Positions 9,951 through 24,497 of a DNA stretch of 64,000 bases are shown in pieces. The notes below the pieces were generated by a model that had not been told where the DNA came from, ran no database searches, and saw nothing but the letters and a program-made list of their open reading frames with translations. Each line of letters starts with the position of its first letter. The first letter of the stretch is position 1. The translations under genes and the position numbers were made by a program. The DNA comes from Ptychodera flava (taxonomy: Eukaryota > Hemichordata > Enteropneusta > Ptychoderidae), in contig NC_091933.1 in NCBI RefSeq assembly GCF_041260155.1, forward strand, positions 34,638,793 through 34,702,792, in the 5' to 3' direction.

Positions 9951-12900
9951 GCTATGAAAATTTGAACCTTTAATCCTTTCAAGCATACAAAGTACCATAC
10001 TGCTGGCAATCCATCGTTCTGGGTACATCACCCTGCACTTTGGCCCACTGAAGACATCTTCCAAATCCATAGTTGGTCTGACAATCGGTCGCAACTTCGC
10101 ATATCTAATCGATGCAGTAATACTATCGTCGATCCAGCCATATTATCGGCGATTTTTGAATTGAATATTTAGAGCTAAACGAGGATAGGGACTTATACAC
10201 TGATCTACAGCGTTTTCAACAATCCTCTTCATGTACGGATGGAGTCAATACATGAACAGGGGTTTCGAGGAATTTTGTACTTGATGACAACAAACTGTCA
10301 GGTGTTCATTCTTATTTACCTGTATGTGATCGACTTAACATGAGTGAATAATGCTTTCATCCACTAAAACCTGAACTATGGTCAATGATAAAACAGTTCA
10401 GTTTCTTGTTCTGTTTTGATTGCATTCATTAATATATTCAATGAATGATACTTCCTGTATTTACCTACAAAGTTGGATACTAATAACAGTGTAGCGCAAT
10501 TATAACATTGCCTGGTACTATGAATGCGTGTTCTTATGGTCACTGAGGGATAGGTCATCGTATTGGATTTCTCGTCTTATCGAAAGAGTATCAAATAACT
10601 ATATTAATATTTGTGCTTTGGCAATACCGGTTATTTTATCACTCAGTCAAACTTCTCGGTTCGCCTTCGCCCAATCAGTCCACTTCAATTTTGCCACCTT
10701 GAAGTAAGGCAATTCAGTAAATTTCCAATCGGATTCGAAGTCACAATTTACGCCACCTGTTCAAAAATGTCCAAAAATAATATAAATTTCATAGGAAAGT
10801 GGAACACGAACAAATTCTTCAAATTCTTTTACAAGTCGTCCAAATTTCTATGTTTCTATGATAAAAAATTATGATGGCAAAATTGATAGTTTTTCGGTGG
10901 TTCTGCTTTAGTATAGTATAGTATAATATAGATGTCAATAACCGTGTATACTATACGTTCACATTACTTGTTGACGTTGGTATATTAATCCTGAAAAAGA
11001 GAAATGCTAAACGATGTGTTGCCTTGTTTTAACAACTTTTACTACCTTATTTCATCTGGAGAGTAATTTGGTTAATTTTATTGATTAATAACAGTTTCCT
11101 AGTCCTTGTTCACCTCTCATTAGTAATTATATTGCATTAGGGCTCTTAATCGTTTCAAACACACAAATAATATACTGCCGTTATGGTTATAATGCTTTGA
11201 ACTTTAGTCAACTGAAGACATCTTCCAAATCCATAGTTGGACAATTGGTTGCAACTTCACATATCTGATTGCTGCAGTAATACTATAGTCCATCCAGCCA
11301 TACTGCCAACGATTTTCGAACTGAATATTTGAACTAAACGAGGATAGGGACTTCTAAACGGGTCGACATCATTTTAAAAATACCCTTAATGAAGGGATGA
11401 AGCTTATAGTTGTACACGAACAGGGGTTTGGCCGAATGTCCTTCTTAATGGCAACAAATATCATATGTTCATTCTTATTTACCTGTATATGATCAAATTA
11501 ACATGAGGTAATAATTATTTCATTCACTAAAACCTGGCATGCGGTGAACGATAAAATAGTTCAGCTTCTTGTTTAAGAACGTGATGAATCACTTCAGGTT
11601 TGATTGCATTCATCGATTTATTCATAAATTGTTATTGCTGCATTGACCTACTAAGTTGAAGGCTAGTTTAAGTGTCGGTCACTTCTTACATTGCCTGGAA
11701 TACGTGTCCCAATTGTCACCTTGGGCATAGCGTGACGTATTGAATTTGTCATCATTTTTGAAAATATATATGACACTCATATAGGCGTATTCTCAAGGTC
11801 AATTATAACATCATTTAGTCAAAACTTCTCAGTTTGGCCTGGGTTCAAAACCGTATTTAAATTCAGTTACATAGCTTTGAACAACAGAGTGCACATTATT
11901 GTGAAGAATACGTTAAAGAACTTCGTCATAAGTGGCTGAAGAGAAATTGGGCAATAATTATTGACTCGATGTTTATTACCACCTTTGAACAAAGGTATAA
12001 CATAAGTATGTTTACACTTGTTGCTACATTTGCTGCATCTACATACCCTCTAATATCATCAACCAGGGTATTGAGGACTTTTCTGATTCTCTTCAGAAAG
12101 GCTGCTTGCTTTGTATTGAAAATGACTTGTTTCTTATCACTATGTTACCTGCATGTCTTGGTATAATATACAAGGCCGTACTTCTCCCGAAACTTTACTA
12201 GTCACACTGTCCATCATCTGTGTGACATAATGTGTAAATTTGGTTTAGATCAGCATAATGCACCGCCCACCTATGGTAATAACGTACTTGATCTAGCACT
12301 CTCTAATTTTAAGTTGGTGATATTGAAACACCTGAACCGGCTATTTCATCTGACCATAAACCATTGCGTATCGAGTTTTGTATAACAAAATTATAAATGA
12401 ATGGTAATGCCACTCGCAGAGTCTTAATTTCTAAGAAAGCTTATGTTTAGATCATATTAGACACTTCTTTTACTTTACTTTTCCCTTCCTTTGGTATTTA
12501 ACTGTAAACGAAAGTGTTGATTTATTTTATGACTACCCGAATTGTGTGATTAATGAGTATGTTCCCACAATCAGTATCAAAGACAAGTCATACCCGAACT
12601 GGTATGATAATGATTTGATTTGTCTTGAAAAGAAAAACAAAAAGCAAGAAGAAAATTTAAGAAATCTAAGCGCTCAGATGACTACAAATATTTTGCTGAC
12701 TTAAGGTCGTCTTTCAAAACTATGTTACTTTTAATTCAAAGATTACATTTCTGACATTGAGCATTCAGTTACCCATAATCCCAAGCGTTTCTGGAGTTAT
12801 CCAAAATCAAAAGATAAATGTGTCTCTGTTCCTCAGAGCACTATTTATGATAATGTACAGGTCACAAAATTTCAAAATATCACAGAGGTTTCCAACAATA

Positions 12901-15900
12901 ATTTTAATTCTGTGTTTACTGACTCAGAAATTCTGGATTTACCTCCTACAACCAATGTTAAAATGTTAAAAACAGTTGTTCACTGTCACGTATTTCAGCT
13001 AAAATTGATGCTGTTGAAGCAATACTTAAGAAATTAATCCACATAAAGCTAGTGCCTCGGACAATATTTCTGGTATTGTCTTTAAAACCTGTTGCGAAGA
13101 GGTATCTGTTTCCCTTTCCATCATTTTTCAGATATGTCTCAATTCTGAATTTTCCCTAACAAGTTTAAACACGCTAATGTTATAATTCATATTAATGTTT
13201 TGCACAATGCCAGTTATTATATCATTTAGTTAAAACTTTTCGGTTTCGCCCGCGTTCAGGCAGCCATTTTCGATTTGACCATCTTTAAATAAGACAATCC
13301 AGTATTTAAATTCTCAATCAGATTCGAAGTGACAACGTAAGCCGCCTATTCAAAGCATCAGAACAATCCAGATTTCGTAGGCATGTCCAACACGAAGAAA
13401 TTTTTCATTCCTAATTCGTACTTGTTTTCCAAAGATTTACTAATTTTCATCACCAGCCTATTTGCGGTTTCACCCAAAAAGTAGATACAATATGCACATG
13501 TTAAATTATAAGTCCAAATGCAGTACCCAAGCTCAAGATTGGGACCTATCAGGTTTTCAAAGTGTCGCGGCTTCAAACTGAGGAGGTGAGCTACAATTAG
13601 AAAACTGTAAGGGGTCAATGTTTTTTTTCAAACACAATAGAGAGATTTACAACTTTCCATAGCCTTGTTTCAGTGTACAAAAATATTTCAAGGGGAAAAG
13701 GTCACTGTCAGCTTTTTTAATTCTATAAAGTAACTACAATGTAGTTTGAATACAAGTTAATGTGTATCTTTGGTGCCTTGACCTGAATATAACGACTTGT
13801 TTTACCATTACTTTTACCAGTAAAATGAAAATGACATGCACTTTGCACGCTTGCTTTAGTAATGCAACCCACAGACGCAATCAAGGGAAAGATAATTGAA
13901 AAGTAGCTCCAAGATTTTTTACAATTAATAAGTATTAATGTTTTGATGTAACAAATACACACTAAAGTTTTAATGATACTGTGTATGTTCATCATGGAAG
14001 CATTAACATTGAAGTACAGAAAAGTTCTCTTCTTCCACTGTGAATTAGGCTCCTACATGACTTCACATTCTGGTAATTATGGTTATGTGAGAGTTTCAAA
14101 ATACAGTTTTTCAGCGGGAAAATCTGGGGAAAAATCCTAAAAGATTTTTGTTAGTCGTACATTCTACATTACACAAAGTTGACTGTAAATAAACACTAGA
14201 AAGGTTTAAAATATAAGAGTACATGTTTGAGTTCTTATCGGCTTTTCACAACAAACTCAACAATATTGTCATGTAAATAAATCTGATAGTCAAACAAAAC
14301 TCCTGATGTCGCGCTGTTATTTAATGGTTCTTCCTGTATTCAGCTACAAAGTTGTAGGCTAATAGAAGTGTCACGCCTATTCTAACTTTGCCTGGTACTA
14401 TGATGTGTCTCCATGGTCAACTCGTGATGCAGGTCAGCGTATTGGATTTTTCGTCCTTTTTGAAGGTACATGACAAATTACAGTTATTGAAACCTTTTTT
14501 CAAAGCCGGTGATTATAATCATTTAGTCAAAACTTCTCCGTTCGCCTACGTCCAAGCAGTAATGTTCAATTTGATCACGTTGAAATAAGACAATCTAGTA
14601 AATGCTCGAACTGATTCGAAGTCATAACCTACGCCACCTGTTCAAAAAATACCTAAAAATCCACATTTCTTGGGAAGTTCCAGCACGAACAAAGTCTTCA
14701 TTCTGAACTCATAATTGTTTTTTAAAGATTTTCCAAATTGTATGTTACAGCACAAATGATCCTTATACTTAAAAAAGCAAATAATGATTTTTCAGTGATT
14801 CTGCTAATAGTACGCTATAGATTCTCATGACCGCCTATAATATTCATACTCATTGCTACAAATCGTCTGCTTACTTTGATAAGATAAACCTGGAAAATAA
14901 AATGCTAACTGCTGTGATTCATGCAGTCATACTATCGTCGATCCTTTTTTGCTATCGGCGACTTTTGGATTGAATATTCTGAGCTACACAGAGGATAGCG
15001 ACTTATACACATATCTACAGCATTTTCAAAAATCCTCTTAATCTAGGGATAGACCTTATGGTCTTACACGAACGGGTTTGGACGAATGTGGTTCTTGATG
15101 AGAACGAATGTCTTGTGATAATTCATATTTGCCTATACGTGATCAAATTAACATGAGTGAATTATGATTCCATTAAAAAAACATTGACTCTTGTCATAAA
15201 TAAAGTGAGTTCAGTTTCTTATTGAAGAATGTGATGAATTTGATTGCATTCACCGATTTATTTATTTTATAGTACTTGCTGTATTGACCTACTAAGTTGA
15301 GGATAATTGTAGTGTCGTAACATTCCAACATTGCTGTGTACTACGAAGTGTGTCCAAATTTTCATCTCGGCTTGGGTCAATATATTGAATTTGTCGTCAC
15401 TTTGAAAGTTCATGTCAAATTTTACATTAGCGTTTTTTCTCAATGCCAGGTATTATATTATTTACTCAAAACTTTATTCAAAACTTCTCGGTTTCGCCAA
15501 CGTCAAAACCACAGAAATTATACAGCATTAGAGCTCTTAATACTTTCAAATACACAAGTACTATACTGCTGTTGCTCCAAAGTTCTGGTTACATTGAACT
15601 TTGGCCCACTAAATACATATTCAAAATCATGGTTGGTCAATCGGTAGCAACTTCACACTTGTCATCGATACAGTCATACAATTGGTCGATTCAGCCATAC
15701 TGTGGGCGATTTTTGAATTGTCGTACTTAACGGAAAAAATGTCATGTGTTCATTCGTGTTTACGTGTTTTGTGATCAACTTAAAGTGATTGGACTATGAT
15801 TTCATCAAGTAAAGGCTGGACTGTTGTCAACGGTAAACCAGTTGGACTTCTTGTTGAAAAATGTAATGAATCAGTTCAGTTTGATTGCATTCATCAATAT

Positions 15901-18900
15901 ATTTATTTAATGGTACTTGCTGTATTGACCTACAAAGTTGAAGGCTACTTAAAATAATCGTGCGATTCTAACATTGCCTGGTACTACGAATGTGTGTCCC
16001 TATTTCCAACTTACGATAGGTCATCGTACCTAGTTTCTTTGTCGTCATATTTGAAAGTACATATCAAATTCATATTAGCGTTTTTCTCAATGCCAGTCAT
16101 TGTATCATGTACTCAAAACTTTCCCAAAACTTTTCGACTTCACTGAAACTTTTATGATCAACATCATGAACAATATTAATCAAAGATGAATTCTGAAAGT
16201 CATTAAGTAAACAACTGTATTATTAGCTGAAATAAAAATTCCAAATTTCTTTGACTGCCGCCATTGTGTCATCACTTTATATAGCAATCGTAGTTGCTTT
16301 TGGTCGAGTCCTCCTAGCTTCCTATGCCTAAATGTTAAAGCTGTTATGTAGATCATTCTCCCCCATGAACAGTTTAGTCTAGGATAGTCCAGCACGCTCT
16401 CAGAAGGCCATGTTTACTACAAGTGAAGATATTTTTAGAACAGTAATTAGCATATAATGGAAAGTCTAGAACGTTCTAGTGTTCTCTGAATAGCTATTTT
16501 TCAGTAAAAAAACGGGGCGGCACAGATTTTCACTAGACTATTTGGGATTCTCACGTTGCTGTAATTGGTTTCTTTGTCCATTGAATCAAACCTTAGTCAT
16601 ATTTCCTCTCCATTACCCAAATTTTAACCGTCCAGTTTTATTATGTCAGTTGCATTTCAGCCCCGAGTGCTTTCAATATCATCAATAAAGTGTAGTAATC
16701 TGGTTAATGACCGTTCTTTACTAATACATACTTGCATGTCGTCTGCTAATTGTGGTTTTTGAATGTTTATCTAATATGTTATTTATATTGAAACCAATAT
16801 CTTCATTTCTTATCACTTATACGAGAATTTCAGCAACAATCAGAAAAAACCGTCCAGGGCTGTAAAAAGACTTCCATATAATATTTCCCTTTGTAACTTA
16901 AAAGATGTCGCCACCCAACCATTGTTAAAGACTAAATTGGTACAATCTGTATAAATTATTTTGATCTACTTCACAACTTCTTTCCTAACCAAATTTTCCA
17001 AAGCAGAGAACATAAAATTGTGTTCTACAGTATCAAATGCCTTGTAGAAGTCTAAGAACAAACTCGTTCCTCCCCTTTTCTATTTTCTAGATAATCGATA
17101 CTGTTTTGAATAAGACGTCATTTTGCCCACTGGAACGCCCTTTAATATAATCTACCCGGTCTGGATTGATCAATTTCGGTAAAACCTTTTTTTATTCTGC
17201 TGGCTAGGACACATGATATTTTATAGTCATGATTAAGTAAGGTTATTGACCTCCACAGTTTTAATTTGTTGTGAGTCTTTTTTCCATAAGTGTGATAATA
17301 CCACTGCATTAAAGCTCTTAATCCTTTCAAACACACAAGTATATACTATACTGCTGTTGTTCCTTCGTTACGGTTACAACGAATTGAACTTTGTCACACT
17401 GAAGACACCTTCTAAATCCATAGTTGGTCAATCGGTTGCAACGTCATATATTTGATTGATACACTAATACTATCGTCAATCCTGCCATACGATCGGCGAT
17501 TTTTGAATTGAATAGGAATAAGGACTAACACACGCATCTACAGCATTATATATCAACAATCCCCGTAATAGTTATACACGAATAGGCGTATGGACGAATA
17601 TAGCACTTGATGAGAACAAATGTCATGTGTAAATTCTTATTTATCTGTACGTGATCAAATTAACATTAGTGAATCATGATTATATCCACTTAAACCTGGA
17701 CTATGGTCAATTATAAAACAAATCGAGTTCCTTGTTAAAGATGTGGTGAATCAGTTAAGTTCAGTTTTAATTGCATTCATCAATCTATTTATGGTACTTG
17801 CTGTATTACCCTACAAAGTTCAAGGCCAATAAACGTGCTCCGCAATTGCAATATTGCCTGGTACTGCGAATGTGTGTCCTCATCGTCAGCTTGGGATAGG
17901 TCAACGTTTTGGATATGTCGTCTTTTTTTGAATGTGCATGTGAAAGAATCATATTAGGTTTAGCGTTTTTCCCAATGCCGATTATTGTATCATTAAGACA
18001 AAACTTCTCGATTTCGCCTGCGTCCAACCAGTCATATTAAATTTGACCACCTTTAAATAAGACAATCTACGAAATTCTCGATCGGATTCGAAGTGACAAC
18101 CTAATCCACCTATACAACAAACCAACACAATCCATATTTCGTAGGCATGTCCAACATTCCTCATTCTTTATCCGTACTTGTTTTCAAAAGATTTACCAAT
18201 TTTCAGTACAAGCCTACTTGCGGTTTTACCCAAAAATGGAGATACAATATGCAGATATTACATCATATTAATCATCACAAAAAAGGTGAAATGCAGTTCC
18301 CGAGTTCAAGGTAAGGAACCGTTCAGGTTTTCGAAGTGTGGTGGGTTCAAACTCACGGTGCTTTTTTCAAACAGAATATAAGAGGGATTTACAAACTTGC
18401 CACAGAGTACAGAAATATTCCAGGAAAAAAGGTTATTCTCCGCATTTTCTCATTCTATAGAGTAACTACTCTGTAGTCTGAATACAAGTTCATGTGTATC
18501 TGTGGTACTTTGACTTGTCTATCAGGACTTGTCTTACCATTACTTTTACCGGTAAAATGAAAATAACATGTACCTTGCACGCTTTTTAGGTTCATTTTAG
18601 GTAATGCAAACTTCAGGCGCAACAAAGGGGGAAAAAGAGAAAAATAGCTCAAACTTATTTATCACAATCAATTAGTATTAATATTTGGATGTAACAAATA
18701 TAAACTAAAGTTTTAATGGCCCCTACATGACCTTACGTTCAGGTAATTATGGTCATATTAGAGTTTCAGAATACAGTTATTCAGCGAGAAAATCAGAAAA
18801 AATCCTAAAAGTGTTTCGTTAGTCGGACATGCTATATCACAGAGTTCACTTTCAGTAAACCACTAGAAAGGTGTTTAATATAGGTGTACTTGTTTGAGTC

Positions 18901-21900
18901 GTGGTCCGACTCGGCTTTTCACAACAAACGCGACAATATTATCCTCTAAATAGATATGAAAGTTAAACAAAACTCACGACATCACGCTGTGATTTCATGC
19001 TTCTTCCTGTATTGGCTAATAAAAGTGTCATGCAATTCTATAGCATTGCCTGGTACTATGTCTCCATGGTCAACTTGTGGTGTAGGTCAACGTATTGGAT
19101 ATGTCGTCCTTTTTGAAAGTGCATGCATGTCAAATTGCTATTATGTAAACCGTTTCTCAATGGCAGTTATTATATCATTTAGTCAAAACTTCCCCGTTTC
19201 GCTTGCGTGCGAGCAGTCACGTTCAATTTGACTACCTTTTAAAAAGACAATCCCGTACATTCTCGATCGGATTCGAAATCACAGTCCACGCGACCTATTC
19301 AAAAATACTTAAACATACCGGTAAAGAAAGGTGTTAAATATATACATGTTCGACTCTTTATCGGCTATCACAACAAATGCGAAAATATTGTCATCTAAAT
19401 AAATCAAAGTTAACAAAGCCGATGACCCTTATTTTGATATTCAAGGTACTTCCTGTATTTACCGACAAAGTATTAGGCTAATAAAAGTGTCACGCAATTC
19501 TAATATTACCTGGTATATTATGAATCTGTCTCTGTGGTCAACTTGTGATATAGGTCAACGTATTGGAGATATCGCCCTTTTTAAAAATGCATGTTAAACT
19601 ACTATCATTCAAGCCTTTTTTCCAATGCCATTTATTATATCATTACGTCAAAACTTCTCGATTTCGCCTGCGTCCGAGCAGTCATGTTCAATTTGACAAA
19701 GACAATACCGTAAATTCTCGATCGAATTCGAAATCACAACCTACGCTACCTATTCAAAAAATATCTAAACAATCCACATTTCATGGGAAAGTCCAGCACC
19801 AAGAAATTCTTCATTCTTAATTAATAACTTTTTTCAACGGATTTCCCAATTTTTCAGTCACATTACAAATGATCGTTAAACTTAGAAAAAGTAAAAATAA
19901 TGAATTTTCGGTGGTTCTCCTACAGTACGCTATAGATGCTCATGGTGTATAGTATACATATTCATGGCTGCAAATCACCTTTTGACGTTGGTAATATTAA
20001 TCCTGGAAAAAAAGAAACGCGGCGGCTAACTGCTATGTTGTCTTATTTTAGCACCATATACTACTTTGTTTGATCTGAAAAGTAATTTGGTGAATCTTTT
20101 TGATTTATAAAAGTTTCCTAATCCTTGTGCTTGTCTCATTAGTAATTTGGCATTAGAGCCTTAAATCCTTTCAAACACACACGTGATTTACTGCTGTTGC
20201 TCCATGGTTCTGGTTACATAGCATTGAGCTGTGGCCCACTGAAGAAAACTTTCGAATCCATAATGGTACCTGCTGTATCGACCTAAAATGTTGAAGGCTA
20301 ATTAAAATAGTCTGACATTCGGACATTGCCTGGTACTGCGTATGCGTGCCGCAAATGTCCCCTTGGCATAGGTCAACGTCATGGATTTTTCGTCATTTTT
20401 GAATGTTCATGTCAAATTCATATTAGCGTTTTTCTCATGACAGTTATTATACCAGTTAGTCAGTACTTCTAGGTTTAGCCCGCGTCAAAGTAGTCATTTT
20501 CAATTTGACCTTGTTTAAAAAAGACAATGCAGCAAATTCTCGAACGGAATCGAAGTTACGACCCTCGCTGCTTATTCCAAAATACCTAAACAATTCAGAT
20601 TTCTTAGTAAAGTCAAGCATAGAGAAATTCTTCATTCTTAAAACATATTTTTTCAAAACAATTTTCCAAATTTTTGTGTTACAGCACAATTACAAATGAC
20701 CTCAAAACGTAAAAAGGTAAAGTAACCTGTTTACGTTGGTAATATAATCCTGAAAAAAGAAATTCTATGAAATGATGTGTTGGCCTTTTTTGGCACCTTT
20801 TACCACTTTCTTTGCTCTGAAAGGTAATTTGGTGAATTTTATTGATTTATAACAGTCTCCTAATCCTTGTCCACCTCTCATTCGTAATTAATTGGCATTA
20901 TAGCTCTAAATCCTTTCAAGCACACAAGTGCTTTGCTGCTGTTGCTCCATCGTTCTGGTTACAACGTATTTAACTTCGGTCAATTTAAGACAACTTCCAA
21001 ATCCAGTTGGTTAATCAGTCGCAACTTCACATATCTGATCGATGCAGTCATGCAATCGTCGACCAAGCCATACTGTCGGCGATTTTTTAATTGGGTATTG
21101 TGAGCTAAACGAGGATAGGGACTTATACACAGATCTACAACATTTTCCAAAATCCTGTAAGTCAAGAAGGGCTTATTGTTATACACAAACAGGGGCTTGG
21201 ACGAATTGGGTACTTGTTGAGAACAAATGTCTCGTGTTAATTCTTATTAACGTAACATGAGTGAATTATGTTTCCATTAACAAAAACTGGAGTCTTGTCA
21301 TTGATAAGACAGTTCAGTTTCTTGTTGAAGAATGTGATTAATCAGTTCAGTTTGATTGTATTTGTCAATATATTTATTTAATGGTACTTGCTCTATTGAC
21401 CTACGAAGTTGAAGGCTACATAAAATAATCGCGCAATTCTAACATTGCCTGGTACAACGAATTTGTGCCGTAAATGTCCCCTTGGCATAGGTCAACGTCA
21501 TTGACTTGTCGTCTTATTTGAAAGTACATGTCAAATTCATTTTAGTGTTTGTCGCATTTAGATCTAGATAAGACAATCCTGTTGATTGTCAGTGGATCCG
21601 AAGTCACAATGTACGTCACCTACTCAAATGACAAAAACAATCCAGGTTTCTTAGGCAAGACCAACACAAAGAAATTCCTAATTCTAAATTCTCCATTGTC
21701 TTCAAAAGATTTCCCAATTTTCATCACAGGTCCATTTGCGGTTTAACCAAAAATGTAGGCACAATGTGCACCTATCAAACCATAACAAAAGGTCAAATGC
21801 AATACCCAAGTACAAAGTTAAAAACTGTCAAGGTTTTCGAAGTGTGGCAGCGTCAAACCCAGGAGGTCAGCTAAAATTAGAAAACTGTAAGGGGTACATG

Positions 21901-22330
21901 CCTTCTTTTTTAAAACAGAACGGAGGGATTTACAAACTTTGCTAAGCAGCCTCGTTTCAGTGTACAGAAATATTCCAGGGAAAAGGTCATTCCCCGCATG
22001 TTTTCATTCTGAAGTTCATTTAGAGCTCTAAGATAACTATACTATTGGACTTTTTTCTGTTATTCAAGGAACAGAAACAAAACTGATGTTGGGAAATTAG
22101 TATAGAGAAACAGAAATGAAAAACACCTTCAATCTTTTATCATATATGTAATTAATCAGTTTTGATATCTGAATGTGATGAATAACAACTAAAGTTTTAA
22201 CGGTCCCTACATGGCCTCACATTAAGGTAATTATCGTTATATAGTCTTTCAAAATACAGTTTTTCACTGGAAAAATGGGGAAATCCTAAAAGGTTTGCTT
22301 TAGTGATACATTTTGTACACAGTTCTGTTA
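9950..22330 (+). repeat. ~12-kb field of degenerate, directly repeated composite units
   Basis: Several phrases recur in the same orientation. The ACATTGCCTGGTACTA-type phrase occurs at ~10508, 11690, 14388, 15328, 15973, 17850, 19045, 19505, 20325 and 21443. The GATGCAGTAATACTATCGTC-type phrase occurs at ~10110, 11266, 14920, 15665, 17455 and 21035. A third block, around TCCTAAAAGATTTTTGTTAG or CCTACATGACCTTACGTTCA, occurs at ~14050, 18720 and 22205. Order within units is partly conserved: a 'CCATAGTTGG' block, then 'ACTTATACAC', then 'CCTGGTACTA', then 'TTCTCGGTTTCGCC'. Units are truncated and diverged. No intact gene is seen; a LINE remnant lies inside at 12238-13190. Confidence 0.8.
12238..13190 (+). 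mobile_element. Decayed non-LTR retrotransposon fragment (endonuclease end to start of RT)
   Basis: Reading across frames, the peptide TYGNNVLDLALSNF is followed by SDHKPLRIEF (SDH near 12349-12357), the typical C-terminal signature of APE-type endonucleases in LINEs. Downstream are PNWYDNDLI (~12598) and, after frameshifts, a linker ending in NPHKAS-SDNISG (~13040-13075), the region just before the reverse transcriptase. Multiple frameshifts and stops show it is dead. It resembles jockey/CR1-superfamily elements, and stops about where the RT fragment at 55740 begins. Confidence 0.75.
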
Positions 22331-22427
22331 TTAAGCTTAAAGTTGAACATCGATGGACTAAGGGGAAGATTGGATAAGTTTAAAGCAGCTGTATACTATG
22401 TACTCAGTGAATGACTGTAAGGCAGGG

Positions 22428-22537
<110 letters not shown>

Positions 22538-22947
22538 ATTTCAGCCAATGTTTCAGTACTACATGTACATGTGGCATGTAAGAGCCAGAGATGAAAGAAA
22601 AACAATTGCATTTAAGTTTTACAAGAAACGGGACACTGTGTGGACTAGACTCTGAGTAAGAGCAGCGTTTTGGAAAAAAGGTCTTTCCACGATGTGTTTG
22701 TGGTTACAAATCTAAAATACGTACCTGTAGAGACCATTTCAATCGTTGACTATGAAATCTTATTCCAACTTAAATATATTGTAAATGTAACATACATAAT
22801 AATAATTAATGCAAACAATAAAAAATAATGAAATCTCTGCATTTTGAATGTTCTTATGCAATGCCGTGTCCCAGGGTGAACTCATATAATGTTGAACATC
22901 TTAGGGGGTCATTATATTTTTCGTGGTCAGGAGGGTTACTAATAAAA

Positions 22948-23107
22948 CACGTGACTAAAACTCCATTCGGCATCTCGGATCGTGACCGACAGGGCACTCT
23001 TAATCACGTGACGACATATGACTGCTTTCATTGGATGTAAATGAGTAGTAAAATAAGTAATAAGGTCACCTGAGTCAATATGTAAAATAGGCGAACTGCT
23101 TATAAAT
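22948..23107 (+). promoter_or_regulatory. Putative FOXRED2-like promoter: two CACGTG E-boxes and a TATA box
   Basis: CACGTGAC occurs twice, at 22948-22955 and 23005-23012, and TATAAAT lies at 23101-23107, about 30 bp before the likely transcription start. CACGTGAC is the core bound by USF, MITF/TFEB and related bHLH-zip factors. The arrangement is seen; the regulatory role is inferred from position upstream of the gene's first exon. Confidence 0.5.
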
Positions 23108-23129
23108 TGACTTTCTTACAACTGAAGAG

Positions 23130-23269
23130 CAATCGAGCACACGGAACAGTCAGAGTCACTACAACACTGTTGAGTCCGGCTTGGTAAAAGCAGACCCCTC
23201 TTCATCAATCAACAGAGACCAGATACGTTATTGTACCAGCAATCAATTACAGGTAAAATCTATTTCAAG
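23130..23269 (+). other. Non-coding first exon of the FOXRED2-like gene (tentative)
   Basis: The segment lies just downstream of a TATA-like box. It offers two donors, ACAG/GTAAAA (exon end 23252) and TCAAG/GTATGT (exon end 23269, better consensus). No open frame joins to the coding exons, so it would be 5' untranslated. The transcription start is estimated only. Confidence 0.4.
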
Positions 23270-23345
23270 GTATGTACTTAATTCCTATGTGACTACAAAT
23301 TTCCGAGCTTTCAGAGAAGCAAGTTAGAAACACAAACAGAAAGGC

Positions 23346-23347
<2 letters not shown>

Positions 23348-23404
<57 letters not shown>
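23348..23404. repeat. (GA)n microsatellite in intron 1
   Basis: About 28 GA units, 80 bp past the probable exon-1 donor; a second GA tract within 1 kb of the one at 22432-22535. Confidence 0.95.
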
Positions 23405-23406
<2 letters not shown>

Positions 23407-24497
23407 ATTATCGACGTGGTATTATTGTCATTGATTCATACTTGCAAATATTATTGACGATGATAAGAGATATGTGCGACCTACAATGAAACAGATACAT
23501 GAAAGAATGTGGAACTCAAAGCTCAATTACTGGAGAAAAAGGGGTACTTAAATGTGTAATATTGAAGCAGGAAGATGCATCAAAATATTACTTGTACATG
23601 CAGTTTTCTTGATTAATCAAGCTGGAAAAATAATCCCCCGTAAACAAAGGGCGAAAACTTCCCAAATGTGCACATAGACTATTATCCTTTGTTACTTCTG
23701 AGCAGGTATTAAAATGTGTCGAATAATGATAGGAAACTTTTGCTAGACCAGAATCAAGTCTCAGATTCAAAACTGTTTTGGTGAAGGGGTTCATCGAAGT
23801 ACTGGACATAGCTAATCAAAAAGCAAACTATTCGAAATGAGAAGTACAGTTTAACTTCAATCTGCCTGTGAGGTTCGGATGGAAATTAGTAAATTAATCA
23901 TCTTTCGACCATGGTTATCGAAAAGCATTTACTATTTGAAAAGCTTTCCAAATATTCACCACGCTCTTGTGTAGTTGTAGCCGAAAAGACGCATGTCGTG
24001 CGAAACGAGGGAAGATGGATTAAATATAATGCGGAATAAATCAATACTGTATACATCCCGTTCAGTTTAAATTCCTACGACAAATAAAATAGCTGCCAAA
24101 ACGTAGATATGATTATAGTTTTGGTCATGTGGCTTTTTATTATAAGCTGAATGGTAGAGTACAAGAAAAATCGATTTAAGTACCATTCCCTTCCTTATTT
24201 TTGGAAAGGCAGCCTAATTCTCATCTCAAGTATGGTTTTAAACAGAGTAGCTGCGTGTTTGAGATCTGATTCCATTCACACGAATCATCTACATGTTCAC
24301 AATAGAGGACCTGCTCGGGTCTTAAAAGTCAAAGTACAAATCTCAGTTGTACTTTGAAGTCAGTTAAGAGAAAACAAATTGCCAACGAAGAATACGTGCT
24401 CCCCTTAACCTGAAAGTCAACATTTTCATTTATTCCAGAACCGTAGTAATCACTCTTGGCCTTCCTTTGTCCCGAGGAGATATTCCGAAACCCGAAG

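Noticed and set aside
9950..22330. A CRISPR-like or satellite array
   Set aside because: Units are long, variable in spacing and diverged, and the genome is eukaryotic; no short identical repeats with unique spacers exist.
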